Assembly (NCBI GenBank): GCA_900317325.1
Contig: ONGE01000023.1
Coordinates: forward strand, 1-49,349
DNA from: an uncultured Prevotellaceae bacterium
Lineage (GTDB): Bacteria; Bacteroidota; Bacteroidia; Bacteroidales; Muribaculaceae
Reading direction: 5' to 3'
Length of the DNA: 49,349 nt
This document shows positions 8,522 to 18,096 of the stretch, piece after piece. The stretch's first letter is position 1. Each line of letters starts with the position of its first letter. The position numbers and the translations under genes were made by a program. The notes under the pieces are model-generated. The model searched no databases. It was given only the letters and a program-made list of their open reading frames with translations, and had not been told where the DNA came from.

Positions 8522-10027
8522 TCAGTTGATGGAATCATTCTCCTGGTTATTGTTATTCCATTGTGTGTTGAGCCAGTCGATTTTAGCGTGGATGTATCGC
8601 GAGAAATCGCGTTTCTGATTATCAATGCCATTGTCTGGCCAGCGTACAACGTCGGCTTCGTATGCCGGCCTGATGCGCTCCACGAACTCGTCAATAAAGG
8701 TGTCGATATCCAAGCCGTTGAACCCCGAGTCGTAAAATTCGGTCCACCGTTCCCTAAGCTTCTCCTGGAAATGGGTGAACTTGGCCATTTCCTGAATCCA
8801 GTGTGACCTGATGAACGACGGTTGCTCATAGATGAAATGCCCCACCGAATCGGGTCCGTAATGAGCCTCGCGCGTGAACGCGTTGCCGAAGTCCCACACT
8901 GGGCCGAATATCAGGCGTGCCGAGTCTCCGCGGTGCTTGTGCATGTAGCAGCTGCCCGCAAAGTGCTCGATGTCGTCCATGATTTCGCCCACGATGTAGT
9001 AATTGATCAGCGAGTCAAGGTCGATGTATTTCTCCCATTCGGTGCTGGACAGGTCATCGGTCTGGATGGCGACATTGGCGTCGGTGAGGAATTTCTGGAT
9101 GTATTTTTTTTGGGCATTGGACAGATTCTCGGGGCTTAGCGACAGGAAACAGAGCATGTCATCCCAATCCCAGCCGTCCATATAGTGTTCCTGCACATAG
9201 ATGACCGTGCCGTCAAAGTCGTTCAGTTCAAGCAACCACCCTCCGGTAATCACGGCAGGGTTGGTCTCCATGTCGGGCTGTTCCTCGATGTTGACGCGGT
9301 GTTTGCCCACGCGTATTTTATCGGCGAGGAAATACAGGCCGATGTACTGGCCGTTGAGCACCACCTCGACGGGTTCCTGTTCGGGGGTGTAGGCGAGCCC
9401 TAGGCGTCGACTCAACTCAAACCCCATGGTGTTCTTGAGCTTGGCCAAGTGGTCGTCGGCATGGGCAAGAAGGCAGAAGTGGCGGTTTTCCTTCATTCCC
9501 AACGGTGACTGCTTGGTATCGAACTTGATGCGGAAGGATTTCTTGTCAAAGTTATTCCAGGTGTAGTTGCCACGGCCCTTGATGACCATGCCCAGAGGCG
9601 CTTCGGGCGAGCCGATGGAGTTGTATCCCTCAATGCCCATGGCATCCAGCCACCAGTCGGCGTGCAGATAGCCGTCACTCTCCTTACTGTCGATGTTGCG
9701 GTGCCCCTCGGTATTGATATACAGGACAGGCATTGTGCCCGAGAAGGAAGGCATGGGCGGCAGTTCGTGACCCATGATAGCATCGATGATCATGTTGATG
9801 TCGGCGATGTTGATTTCGCGGTCGCCGTTGACGTCGGTGGCGTAGCTGTAGAGCCCATGATACTTTGCACCACCGACGATGGAGTCGATAATCGCGTTGA
9901 AATCGGCGATGGTTACCTCCCAATCACAATTCACGTCACCGCGAGGCCTCAACCCGCTTTGAGCGTTGGCTGTCAGCCCTCCCAGGACTAACGTCAGAAC
10001 TAATAATATGATATTAGAAAGTTTCAT
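8522..10027 (-). CDS. Secreted CotH-like protein with N-terminal dockerin-like repeats
   Basis: CotH family proteins have an atypical protein-kinase fold; the Bacillus member phosphorylates spore-coat proteins. Residues 1-22 are a signal peptide. About 30-94 are two dockerin-like half-repeats, the first degenerate (DVNCDWEV instead of DVNGDGEV). The CotH domain covers about 105-490 with family landmarks: GRGNYTWNNFDKKSFRIKF, LGMKENRHFCLLAHADD, NTMGFELSRRLGL, EVVLNGQYIGLYFLADKIRVGKHRVNI, and GPVWDFGNAF at the putative metal-binding site. A dockerin-CotH pairing is known from cellulosomal and gut bacteria, where it may help anchor or cross-link surface complexes. The substrate here is unknown. 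Confidence 0.87.
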   Translation of the reverse strand: MKLSNIILLVLTLVLGGLTANAQSGLRPRGDVNCDWEVTIADFNAIIDSIVGGAKYHGLYSYATDVNGDREINIADINMIIDAIMGHELPPMPSFSGTMPVLYINTEGHRNIDSKESDGYLHADWWLDAMGIEGYNSIGSPEAPLGMVIKGRGNYTWNNFDKKSFRIKFDTKQSPLGMKENRHFCLLAHADDHLAKLKNTMGFELSRRLGLAYTPEQEPVEVVLNGQYIGLYFLADKIRVGKHRVNIEEQPDMETNPAVITGGWLLELNDFDGTVIYVQEHYMDGWDWDDMLCFLSLSPENLSNAQKKYIQKFLTDANVAIQTDDLSSTEWEKYIDLDSLINYYIVGEIMDDIEHFAGSCYMHKHRGDSARLIFGPVWDFGNAFTREAHYGPDSVGHFIYEQPSFIRSHWIQEMAKFTHFQEKLRERWTEFYDSGFNGLDIDTFIDEFVERIRPAYEADVVRWPDNGIDNQKRDFSRYIHAKIDWLNTQWNNNNQENDSIN

Positions 10028-10104
10028 GATGTGATCAAGTCTCTTGATTAAGAAACGGATAGACGTGTTAATTATTACTTCAAAACGTGTAAATCAAGCG
10101 ATAG

Positions 10105-11199
10105 TTAATCGAGGACATGGATCATCTTGCGGGCACAGGCCACATTGGTCAGTTCCTTGCCCGCAGCGACGCACGCGTCGTGCATCCGGTCATAGCTTGA
10201 GATGACCTGAATGAGGTCGTTCTCGTCCCAGCCGTCGCGCACGATACCCAATCCGTTCTCCCGGATGAACCGCGCTGTCGAGGGCTTGGTGTTGGTAACC
10301 ACGGGAGTGCCGCTGGTGATGGCCTCGGCAATAGTCACCATGTTCAGGTCGCTGCTCGTGTCCACCAGCAGGGCCAACGCGCGTCGCAGTCTGTCGGCCA
10401 ATCGGGCATGAGAGAGGAAACCATGGAAAGTGACATTGTTCTCGATGCCCAGCGTGGAGACCTGCCGTTCCAGTTCGCCGGCCTGGTCGCCGTCGCCGAT
10501 GATGTCCAGGCGGTAATCTTTATATTCCTCGCGGGTCACGAGGCGGGCAAACTTGGCGATGATGCTGTCCACGTTCTTGCGCTTGACCAGTTGGGAAACG
10601 ACGATGAAGGCCTTGTCGTGCTCCTCGCCGGGATGGAGGACACGGGCATCGGTGCCGTGGTCGACGGTCACATCGCTCACTCGACGGCTGTAGCGGCTGA
10701 TGAACTCCCTGGCGGGCTCACTGCGGGGCACGACGGTCACATCCCGCATGAGCAGGCGCACCACGGTGTTGTGCCACAGTCGCGACGGCAGTTTGAATAA
10801 CAGACGCTGGTGACGGTCCATCTCTTGCCAGATGATCAGGCGAGAGGGACACACCCGTGAGGCGATGAGTGAAGGAATCTGGAAGGCTTCGCTGGTGATG
10901 ACCAGGTCATAACCTCCTGCATGTTGCTTGAGCCACTGGCGCATCCCGCGAGGCCACGGCAGCAGCGATGGCTTGAACACCCGGGGCAGCTGTGAAGGGA
11001 AAAAAATGACGTCAAACGGCAACTGCTCGTCTTTGCCGGTGGGCATGAACTCGGCCGACGCCAGCAGGGTCACCTGGTGCCCCAACTCGATGAAACCGCG
11101 CGCAAAGTTACTGATCATGCAATCGCTGATGGACTCCTTGCGCTTGATGATGCCATGCTCGGCTGTCGAGAGAATGCAGTTGATAATCAGTATCTTCAT
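10105..11199 (-). CDS. GT4-family glycosyltransferase of the exopolysaccharide cluster
   Basis: This cytoplasmic GT-B enzyme is expected to add one sugar to the lipid-linked repeat unit. The N-terminal half starts with the usual beta-strand (MKILIINCIL) and acceptor domain. The C-terminal half has the donor-binding GT1/GT4 pattern: FIVVSQLVKRKNVDSII, LDIIGDGDQ, VTFHGFLSHARLADRLRRA and SGTPVVTNTKPS. At 364 aa the length is normal. It is the last gene of the minus-strand cluster and lies 123 bp downstream of the beta-helix gene, with a possible -7 box of its own (TAACTTTG, 11229-11222). Donor and acceptor sugars cannot be told. Confidence 0.85.
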   Translation of the reverse strand: MKILIINCILSTAEHGIIKRKESISDCMISNFARGFIELGHQVTLLASAEFMPTGKDEQLPFDVIFFPSQLPRVFKPSLLPWPRGMRQWLKQHAGGYDLVITSEAFQIPSLIASRVCPSRLIIWQEMDRHQRLLFKLPSRLWHNTVVRLLMRDVTVVPRSEPAREFISRYSRRVSDVTVDHGTDARVLHPGEEHDKAFIVVSQLVKRKNVDSIIAKFARLVTREEYKDYRLDIIGDGDQAGELERQVSTLGIENNVTFHGFLSHARLADRLRRALALLVDTSSDLNMVTIAEAITSGTPVVTNTKPSTARFIRENGLGIVRDGWDENDLIQVISSYDRMHDACVAAGKELTNVACARKMIHVLD

Positions 11200-11221
11200 G
11201 CTTGTTGCGGTTGATTGTGCG

Positions 11222-11229
11222 CAAAGTTA
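11222..11229 (-). promoter_or_regulatory. Possible -7 box upstream of the GT4 gene
   Basis: TAACTTTG on the minus strand lies 23-30 nt upstream of the ATG at 11199 in the 123-bp gap after the beta-helix gene. No convincing -33 TTTG is present at the right distance, so this may be a weak internal promoter. Confidence 0.35.
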
Positions 11230-11322
11230 CAAAAAAATAGCATGAGATACCGTTTAAGGCGCATTAAAATCGGTTTTCGGTCAAAATCGGGACCTGTAAT
11301 GATTGTTGCTCAGGTTGCGGCC

Positions 11323-13008
11323 TCACCTCGAGATGGCGTTGTGGCTAACCCTGCGCTTGTTGACTCGATTGACGTTGCGGAACAGGTCCTGCTCGCCTTT
11401 CACGCCGCGGAAGACGTTGTTCTGGATTTCCAGTTTGTCAAACTTGGCCTTGTCGCTGGAACCCGTGATGAACTGCCCGTTGCCCGACTTGATGGTCACA
11501 TCGTTGTTGTTGAACGTCACCGACCCCTTTGAAGCGAAGTTGTTGAGGAAGAAATTGACGCTGTTGCTGACAAATGTGTTGCCGGTAAAGTCAATGTCGA
11601 GCGACTTGATGTTGTCGCAATAGATGCGTGTCTCGCCGGCAAAGTAGTTGTTCCTGGCATTGAGGGTGAATCGGTCAATACCCTTGCTGGTGCTGAAGTG
11701 GGCGAGGCGGCCGATGCCCTTAAATACATTGTCCCTCATCGTTACCGAGCCGTCGTTGGAGCCGCAGTAGACGAGCCGTATGCCCGCATACTTGCCCGTG
11801 TGGGGATTGACGGTCACCTCGTCGGTGACTTTGTTGCCCACCAACGACACGTTGCCGCGGTAGAGATGCAGGAAGATGTAGGCGTTGTCACCGTCGTTGT
11901 TGATGACCAGGTTCTTGTTTTTGACGGTGTTGCCGATCAGGTGGATGGTGTCGCCGGCTGCGCTCTCGTCCTGAATCGTGAAGTCGTCATGATAGTACCG
12001 CCTGTTGCGGTCGACGCTGTTGTTGACGATCTGGTTGTTTTCAACATAGATGTCGTTGTGGACATCCTTGGGCGAGAATCCGATGAAGATGCAACGCGTG
12101 CAGACATCGCTGACGTAGAATTTGTTGTTCCTCAGGTGGAAATTGCTCGTGGTGCAGCGGTCGCTGTCCTTCAGGTCGTTGGTGAAGAGCGAGAATATCA
12201 TGCCGCAGTTGGCCTTGGAATCCTTGTCGCGGCGGTCGTATCCGCCATAGTAGAATTCATTGTTCTCGACGATGATATCTGTGCGGCTGGCGATACCGCG
12301 GACATAATCGCGCGTGTTATCGACCACGTTGTCAAAGAAGGCCAACGTCTCATCCTTGCCGTACTTGTAGAACTTGTTGTCGCTCACCCTGACATTGTGC
12401 ATCTCTCCCCTGATCCAGAGGCAACCACCGGTCTCGCAGTTGTTGTAGTTGGTGATGACGTTGTCGGTGAAGGAGACGTTGGAGCACACGTGCAAGTCAA
12501 AGTTGGTGATATAAGCGTTCTCGAGGTAGCTGTCCACGTGGTGGACATTAACCCCGTCGGCATGGTAAATCTTGACGGCATAGCGCTCGCCGTCTTTCCA
12601 CCAGATGCCGTCATGGCGCTTGATGTCGAAGGAGATGTCGCTGATGGACACGCTGATGGGGTGGTTGGGTGTGCCGTGGAACTTGAAGAAAGCGTCGGAG
12701 ATGTAAGCCTTCTGGCCGTTGCGGCTATGTCCCTGGTTGAAGACAATCTTGGACTGCTTGCTGCTCTTGCCCTTGATGATCACGTGGCCGCGGCACTCGA
12801 TGGTGGCGTCGATGGTGTAGGTGCCCTTGCCGAAGTTGAGGATGACCGTGTCGTTGTATGTCGCCTGGGCACACATCTTGCGCAACTGCATGGGCAGGTC
12901 GCCCTTGACTTTGCTCACGTTGATGTCGATGGTTCTTGCCTGTCCCGTGAACATTGTCACGCACATGACCATCACGGCTGCGATATATTTCAACATTGTT
13001 TTCATCAC
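11323..13008 (-). CDS. Secreted right-handed beta-helix protein in the exopolysaccharide cluster
   Basis: The protein has a signal peptide (about 1-25) and then a long parallel beta-helix of pectate-lyase type. It is rich in N-N/N-K-F turns that recur about every 20-25 residues (DNVITNYNN, SDNKFYKYG, VENNEFYYGG, RNNKFYVSD, VENNQIVNN, RNNYFAGE, NNNDVTIKSG). Early residues (ILNFGKGTYTI, ECRGHVIIKGKSSKQSKI) match the start of pectate-lyase superfamily helices. Proteins of this fold in EPS clusters can be polymer lyases, hydrolases or epimerases. No catalytic residues can be assigned by eye. It sits between two glycosyltransferase genes. Confidence 0.75.
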   Translation of the reverse strand: MMKTMLKYIAAVMVMCVTMFTGQARTIDINVSKVKGDLPMQLRKMCAQATYNDTVILNFGKGTYTIDATIECRGHVIIKGKSSKQSKIVFNQGHSRNGQKAYISDAFFKFHGTPNHPISVSISDISFDIKRHDGIWWKDGERYAVKIYHADGVNVHHVDSYLENAYITNFDLHVCSNVSFTDNVITNYNNCETGGCLWIRGEMHNVRVSDNKFYKYGKDETLAFFDNVVDNTRDYVRGIASRTDIIVENNEFYYGGYDRRDKDSKANCGMIFSLFTNDLKDSDRCTTSNFHLRNNKFYVSDVCTRCIFIGFSPKDVHNDIYVENNQIVNNSVDRNRRYYHDDFTIQDESAAGDTIHLIGNTVKNKNLVINNDGDNAYIFLHLYRGNVSLVGNKVTDEVTVNPHTGKYAGIRLVYCGSNDGSVTMRDNVFKGIGRLAHFSTSKGIDRFTLNARNNYFAGETRIYCDNIKSLDIDFTGNTFVSNSVNFFLNNFASKGSVTFNNNDVTIKSGNGQFITGSSDKAKFDKLEIQNNVFRGVKGEQDLFRNVNRVNKRRVSHNAISR

Positions 13009-13052
13009 TATAGCGGTTTTTTATCGGTTAGACCGATGATTGACATTTTGGT

Positions 13053-14183
13053 TTATTCTGGAGCACCGCAGGCAGCCTGGATGACCTCTTCGAGGGCAGC
13101 GAGCATGGCTTCGGGGGCATATAGGCGCTCATACAGGAGGCGGGTGGAGTCGGCACTCATCAGAGCGCGGTCGATGGCGGAAATGAGCTCGAGGGAATCG
13201 CCACTTGGGAAAAATTCCACGCCCTTAATGCCTTCACATGCCTGTTTGAAGAAAGGCAGGTCGGAAAGCACCATCGGTTTGTCAAAGTAGGAAGCGATGC
13301 TCGTCACACCACTCTGGGTTGCCGAGATATAAGGATAGACGACAACGGCTGCGCGGGAGAAGAGATCTTTGAGCTCGCTATCATCGATGTATCGGTTGAC
13401 AAAGGTAACGCCTTTCTCGTCGGCCTGCCGCTTGAAGTAGATGTGTCCGGCGCCGGCAATGACCAGGTGACGCATCTGCAACCCCGGGTGCTTCATGTAG
13501 GCGTCATAGAGCAGATGGACACCCTTGTAAAGCTGCAGATTGCCAAAGAACAGGATATAGCCGTCGGCGATATGGCTGGTTTCGGGCACGGTGTCGGCGC
13601 CGTTAGCGATGTCGTCGGTGACAAGCGTGGGGAAGGGAGCGTAGTACACCTTGTGGTAAGGGTGACGTTCCTTGATGAGGCATTGCTGGTCGTAGCTGTT
13701 GGTGATTTGGCAGTTGGTGTTCCTGATAAGCCGCTGCCTTGGACCATCAATCAGGATCTTGTGCTTGAGCCATGTGCCCCATCCGTCAAACTTGGAGTCG
13801 TGCCCCACGGCATCATGGACGGTATAGAGCATGGGCGCCAGCTGCTGCAGGCGCTTGATGTGATTGACCAGGATAAGTTCTCCGGTCAGGCAATAGATGA
13901 GCCGGATGCCGCGTTCGACGACCAATTGCTCGATGAGCTTCACCAGACGCGTGGGGCGGAACCTGAAGGCGAGTTTGTGCAGCTTGGTGACAGGATAATC
14001 CACCCAGGTGACGCTATCGCCATCCAGGTCATCGAAGTCGTGCTTCACGTTGTCGTCCTTGGCGACGATGACGGCATGGTCACCCGCTTGCCACAAGGTG
14101 TGGATGATGGCGCTGGCATAGGGCCTCATTCCTGCCGCATATTCGGTGGCGATGAACAATATGTGCTGCTCAGGGTCTCTCAT
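13053..14183 (-). CDS. GT4-family glycosyltransferase of the exopolysaccharide cluster
   Basis: This is a second GT-B glycosyltransferase of 376 aa. The N-terminal acceptor domain begins ILFIATEYAAGMRPYASAI. The donor half shows YILFFGNLQLYKGVHLLYDAY, HLVIAGAGH, VTFVNRYIDDSELKDLFSRAAVVVYPY and SGVTSIASYFDKPMVLSD, the usual GT4 series ending before the nucleotide-sugar site. Its ATG overlaps the stop of the polymerase gene upstream by 4 bp (14180-14183), so the two are translationally coupled. The sugar specificity is unknown. Confidence 0.86.
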   Translation of the reverse strand: MRDPEQHILFIATEYAAGMRPYASAIIHTLWQAGDHAVIVAKDDNVKHDFDDLDGDSVTWVDYPVTKLHKLAFRFRPTRLVKLIEQLVVERGIRLIYCLTGELILVNHIKRLQQLAPMLYTVHDAVGHDSKFDGWGTWLKHKILIDGPRQRLIRNTNCQITNSYDQQCLIKERHPYHKVYYAPFPTLVTDDIANGADTVPETSHIADGYILFFGNLQLYKGVHLLYDAYMKHPGLQMRHLVIAGAGHIYFKRQADEKGVTFVNRYIDDSELKDLFSRAAVVVYPYISATQSGVTSIASYFDKPMVLSDLPFFKQACEGIKGVEFFPSGDSLELISAIDRALMSADSTRLLYERLYAPEAMLAALEEVIQAACGAPE

Positions 14184-15655
14184 GAGGGTTGAGTGGATAA
14201 GGCCTCCTCGTCTTCGGGTTGGGCGGTAGCCAATGAATGGCGTTTCTCAGCCTCAACGGTCTCAAACTCGGTGTGTATCTCGGCGGCATAGTGCTTGTTG
14301 AGCGAGAGGGCGATGAACATGAGCGACAGATTGAGCATCTGAGGCGTGAGCGGAGCCCAGTCGCTATTTCCTTGTACCAATAAGCAGAAGGCTATACCCA
14401 ATCCAGTGATGTTTAAGATGTTGTAGTATCGATTCTGGGAGTGCCGGATTCTTCGCTTGAAGGTGCCGATATACCAGAAGATGAATGCCAGGATGGGCAA
14501 GAAACCGATAAGCCCCAGTTCATCAATCAGGATAATCCAGATGTTGTGGATGGGGTTGGAGAACATGAATTCCTCGGGCTGGAAGATGTCGGCAGCATCA
14601 AATATCTGCTCGAACATCATCGCCGAGCCGTTCTCGACAAGGTAGCTCAGGTGGTCGTTCAGGCCCACGCCCACCAACGGGTGATCCTCAAAAATCTCGT
14701 ATCCGCAGTAGTAGTGCATCAGTCGCGAGGTGGTCATCTCGTCGAGGTTGTCCACGTCGCTGAACAAGAAGTTCAAGGGACCCATGAGCAACAGGGCTAT
14801 GGCGATACCCAACGGGATGATGCCCTTGAAGATGCTTTGCAGACTGAGCAACTTGTAGCGACGGTACACGTAATAGACCACGATGGCTACAAGTGCTACT
14901 CCCGTAGCCAGCAGGGCGCTGCGGCTGGCGCTCAGCACGATGACGAGAAACGACAGGGCGGCATAGATACCGCTGGCCCGCCGCTTGTAGGCCGTGATGA
15001 AGCAAGCTGCAAAGAAGGTGAAATAATAGGAAGCATAGGTTCCCAATCCGTTGGGGTGACCCATGGTGCCGACGGCACCCACTCGGTCGTCGTTACGTGT
15101 GGCGGCTTCCTTATCGAACAATTTCATGACCGGCTCCATATCCAGCACGGGATAGCAGAATGCCAGGAACGCGTGCAAGATGACGGTGATCGCGAGTCCC
15201 ATGAAGATGCCGTTAATGACATTCTTGACCGAGAAACTGTTGGCAAACAGATACATGAATACGGCGAATGCCAGCAGATAGAACACGGCAAATACCGTCT
15301 GCATGCGCGACACGTCATAGGGATTGAGCAACGTGTAGGCCGCATAAGCCGAGAAGATGAAGAACAGCCAGATATTGGGCCGGCGGATGCGCCACTGCTT
15401 TTCACGGGCGACAATCCAGATGAGCAGCAGCGACAAGGCATAGAATGGCCAAATGGCCAGGCTGGCACCAAAGGATCCCTCGGTTTCGGTCGATACCTTG
15501 AGAACGGGAAGATACAGGCGGGTGAAACAGCACGAGAACGTGTAGATGGCGATGATGATTTCATAGAGCCGAGCCTTGGTCAAACGTGCCCCCTCCCGCA
15601 TGACGAAGAACATCAATGCGAAACCCAAGGTCACGAATATAAGGACTCTATCCAT
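14180..15655 (-). CDS. Wzy/O-antigen ligase family membrane protein (polysaccharide polymerase)
   Basis: This inner-membrane protein of 491 aa has about ten to twelve hydrophobic segments and one large periplasmic loop before the final helices. The Wzy_C/O-antigen-ligase signature is visible: GTMGHPNGLGTYASYY and LSASRSALLATG in the middle, and the loop motif FEDHPLVGVGLNDHLSYLVE. In this cluster, with a flippase and Wza/Wzc proteins, polymerisation of repeat units is more likely than ligation to lipid A. The last 40 residues are charged and cytoplasmic. It overlaps the next gene by 4 bp and lies 38 bp after the kinase gene. Confidence 0.85.
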   Translation of the reverse strand: MDRVLIFVTLGFALMFFVMREGARLTKARLYEIIIAIYTFSCCFTRLYLPVLKVSTETEGSFGASLAIWPFYALSLLLIWIVAREKQWRIRRPNIWLFFIFSAYAAYTLLNPYDVSRMQTVFAVFYLLAFAVFMYLFANSFSVKNVINGIFMGLAITVILHAFLAFCYPVLDMEPVMKLFDKEAATRNDDRVGAVGTMGHPNGLGTYASYYFTFFAACFITAYKRRASGIYAALSFLVIVLSASRSALLATGVALVAIVVYYVYRRYKLLSLQSIFKGIIPLGIAIALLLMGPLNFLFSDVDNLDEMTTSRLMHYYCGYEIFEDHPLVGVGLNDHLSYLVENGSAMMFEQIFDAADIFQPEEFMFSNPIHNIWIILIDELGLIGFLPILAFIFWYIGTFKRRIRHSQNRYYNILNITGLGIAFCLLVQGNSDWAPLTPQMLNLSLMFIALSLNKHYAAEIHTEFETVEAEKRHSLATAQPEDEEALSTQPS

Positions 15656-15693
15656 CTATCTGCTTGTTGTGGCGACGTCAGGGGGTGTGCTGA

Positions 15694-18021
15694 TTACTCC
15701 TCGTCCTGGGTCTTGCCGTAGCCGTATCCGTAGGTGTTGTCGTTGCTCGGCTTGGTGTCGTTGAGCACGATGCACATGTTCTTGAGCTGCTTGTTGGCGG
15801 CGATGCGGTTCATGAACTTGATGAGGTTGCGCTTGGTGTAGTTGGCACGTGTCACATAGACTGTGGCGTTGCTGTACTTGTCAAGCGCGAAGCTGTCGCT
15901 CACCATGGCGACGGGTGCCGAGTCCACGATGATGACATCATAGCGCTCACGCAGGTCACGGAACATATCTTTCACACGGTCGCTGAGCAACAGTTCCGAC
16001 GGGTTGGGCGGGATAGCACCGCCGACAAACACGTCGAGGCCCTTCACTTCCTTGCACGGCTGGGCAATCTGGTCGAGCGAAACATCGCTGCGTGACAGAT
16101 AGGACGTTACGCCGGGCATCTCGTTGAGGTCGAGCATCTGAGCCAGCTTGGGTGAGCGGATGTCCATGCCCACCAGGGCGACGCGCTTGCCCAGCAGAGC
16201 GAACGACGAGGCAATATTGGTGCTGATGAACGACTTGCCCTCGCCGCTGACCGAACTGGTGACCAGGATGACCTTGTCGTCCTCCTTGTTGAGCATGAAC
16301 TGCAGGTTGTTGCGCACGTAGCGGAACAGCTCGACGATGGCCGAGGTCTTGCCGTCCTTGACGACAAGTTGGGTGTTGTGGCGGTTGTGGTGAATGTGGC
16401 CGATAAAGGGCACTTGGGAAATCTCCTCCAGTTCTTCCTGATTAGAGAACTTGGTGGTGAACAGATCCTTCAAGTAAACCAGCAGTAACGGCAACAACAG
16501 ACTGGCGAGCAATGCCATGACCAGCACGACCATGCGGTTGGGACTGATGGGAGTGCTCTGGGCATAGGCGTGATCGACAATCTTGCCCTTGGGCGTGGTC
16601 GCTGCCAGCACGAGCGCGTTCTCCTCGCGCTTCTCGAGCAGGAAGGTGTAGAGCGTATTCTGGATGCCCTGCTGGCGCAGTAACTCGCGGGCCTCGCGCT
16701 CCTCGGTGGGCACTTGGCCCATCTCGCTGGCCGTCTGGTTGAACTGGCTGCGCATCTTGTTCAATTGTATGTCAACACCCTTAATCGAACTGTTGATGCC
16801 CTGGACGACGTTGCCGTGCATGGCGTCGATCTGCTCGTCGAGTTGTTTGAGCGCCAAGTTGTCCCCCTTGGCCGATTGTGCCAGTTCCTGTCGCTTGGCG
16901 AGCAGGTTGTTGTAGGCCCTGATGGAACCTGAGGCGGCGCTGGAGTCCACCTCGAAGGGGATATAGCTGTGCTTGTTGGCTGGATTGCTCACGAAGTCAC
17001 GCACCATTCCCAGCAATTGCTTGTTGGTCTCGAGTTTGATGATGGCGCGGTCGCTGAGCTCCTGCTTGGCGACCGCCGACTTGATCTGGAGCTCGGGGTC
17101 AACAATCTTGTGGGCCTTCTTGTAGGACTCGATATCGGCCTCGCTGCTGGTGAGGCCCTTGTAGATGAGCGCCAGACGTTCGTCAATGAACTTGGCTGTG
17201 TTGATGGCCTGCTCGTCCTTCTCACGCTGCCCACGGTCGTTATAGAGGTCCATGAGCGTGTTGAGGATGTCCATGCCGCGTGACTTGTTGTTCTCGGCAA
17301 TAGACAGGTTGATGCCGTTGGATTTCTTGCTGGCGAGTTTGACCTTGATGCGTTTGTTCAGGCGCTCTCCCAGTATCTGGTTGCCTGTGAGGCGGGCGGT
17401 GATGTGACATTCCTTGCCCTGCTTGAACTTCTTGGTGGTATTGATGGCAAACCTGCCGTAGACGGTCTTCAGCGTGGTGGGCAGCGTTACTCCCTTGACG
17501 TCAGCGAGTTTATGTTTTCCGCTGGTGGCCTTGATGTTGGCCAGTCCGGCCTTGTCCACGTCGATCTTGAACTTCACCGACGAGAGCGTGTCAAACATTT
17601 CCTCGGGGGCAATGACCTCGATGGGTGATGAGTTGTAATGGTCGCGCTCAGGTTTGAACCACCCCTTGTCCTCGATATAGGAATGGTTGAGCTTGAGTTG
17701 ATTGACGACCTGGGTGCACAGTTCCTGTGACGAGAACACAACCATCTCGTCATCGACCTTGCTGCCCTGTCCCATGAGTTTCATGCTCTTGAGCAGGCTG
17801 GCACCCGCTCCGGCCCCGTTATCGTCCTGGGCCACCAGCACGACGGCCTTGACGTTGTACACGCGCTTGGCTATTTTGAGATAGACAAACGCGATTGAAA
17901 TACATGCGATCAAGGACAACAGGAAGAGCCACCAGTAGCGCTTGTACTTGCGCACAAAGGCGCTGAAGTCGATGATCTGCTCCTCTTGTTGAGCTGTGGG
18001 AGGTGTATTGAATTTTGCCAT
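15694..18021 (-). CDS. wzc: Wzc-like chain-length determinant and tyrosine autokinase
   Basis: This inner-membrane co-polymerase sets the chain length of exported polysaccharide and drives export through Wza. The N-terminal Wzz domain is flanked by membrane segments at about 32-52 and 490-515, with a long periplasmic coiled-coil region between them. A PNR motif precedes the second helix. The cytoplasmic BY-kinase domain has Walker A around K596 (SGEGKSF), Walker A' (VALVGMDIRSP) and Walker B (VIIVDSAPV). The C-terminus carries a tyrosine cluster (TYGYGYGK), the usual autophosphorylation site. At 775 aa it has the fused kinase form typical of Bacteroidota and Proteobacteria. Confidence 0.93.
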   Translation of the reverse strand: MAKFNTPPTAQQEEQIIDFSAFVRKYKRYWWLFLLSLIACISIAFVYLKIAKRVYNVKAVVLVAQDDNGAGAGASLLKSMKLMGQGSKVDDEMVVFSSQELCTQVVNQLKLNHSYIEDKGWFKPERDHYNSSPIEVIAPEEMFDTLSSVKFKIDVDKAGLANIKATSGKHKLADVKGVTLPTTLKTVYGRFAINTTKKFKQGKECHITARLTGNQILGERLNKRIKVKLASKKSNGINLSIAENNKSRGMDILNTLMDLYNDRGQREKDEQAINTAKFIDERLALIYKGLTSSEADIESYKKAHKIVDPELQIKSAVAKQELSDRAIIKLETNKQLLGMVRDFVSNPANKHSYIPFEVDSSAASGSIRAYNNLLAKRQELAQSAKGDNLALKQLDEQIDAMHGNVVQGINSSIKGVDIQLNKMRSQFNQTASEMGQVPTEEREARELLRQQGIQNTLYTFLLEKREENALVLAATTPKGKIVDHAYAQSTPISPNRMVVLVMALLASLLLPLLLVYLKDLFTTKFSNQEELEEISQVPFIGHIHHNRHNTQLVVKDGKTSAIVELFRYVRNNLQFMLNKEDDKVILVTSSVSGEGKSFISTNIASSFALLGKRVALVGMDIRSPKLAQMLDLNEMPGVTSYLSRSDVSLDQIAQPCKEVKGLDVFVGGAIPPNPSELLLSDRVKDMFRDLRERYDVIIVDSAPVAMVSDSFALDKYSNATVYVTRANYTKRNLIKFMNRIAANKQLKNMCIVLNDTKPSNDNTYGYGYGKTQDEE

Positions 18022-18096
18022 GTTTATTTCGGTTTTCAGTTTTCGGTTGCCGGGTCAATGCGATGCCGCCGGCGACTGATAAGTAGCAACTTTTTA

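Noticed and set aside
13023-13037. Small hairpin ATCGGT-TAG-ACCGAT between the GT4 gene and the beta-helix gene
   Set aside because: The stem is only 6 bp and has no T-run on the coding strand, so a terminator or regulatory role is not supported.
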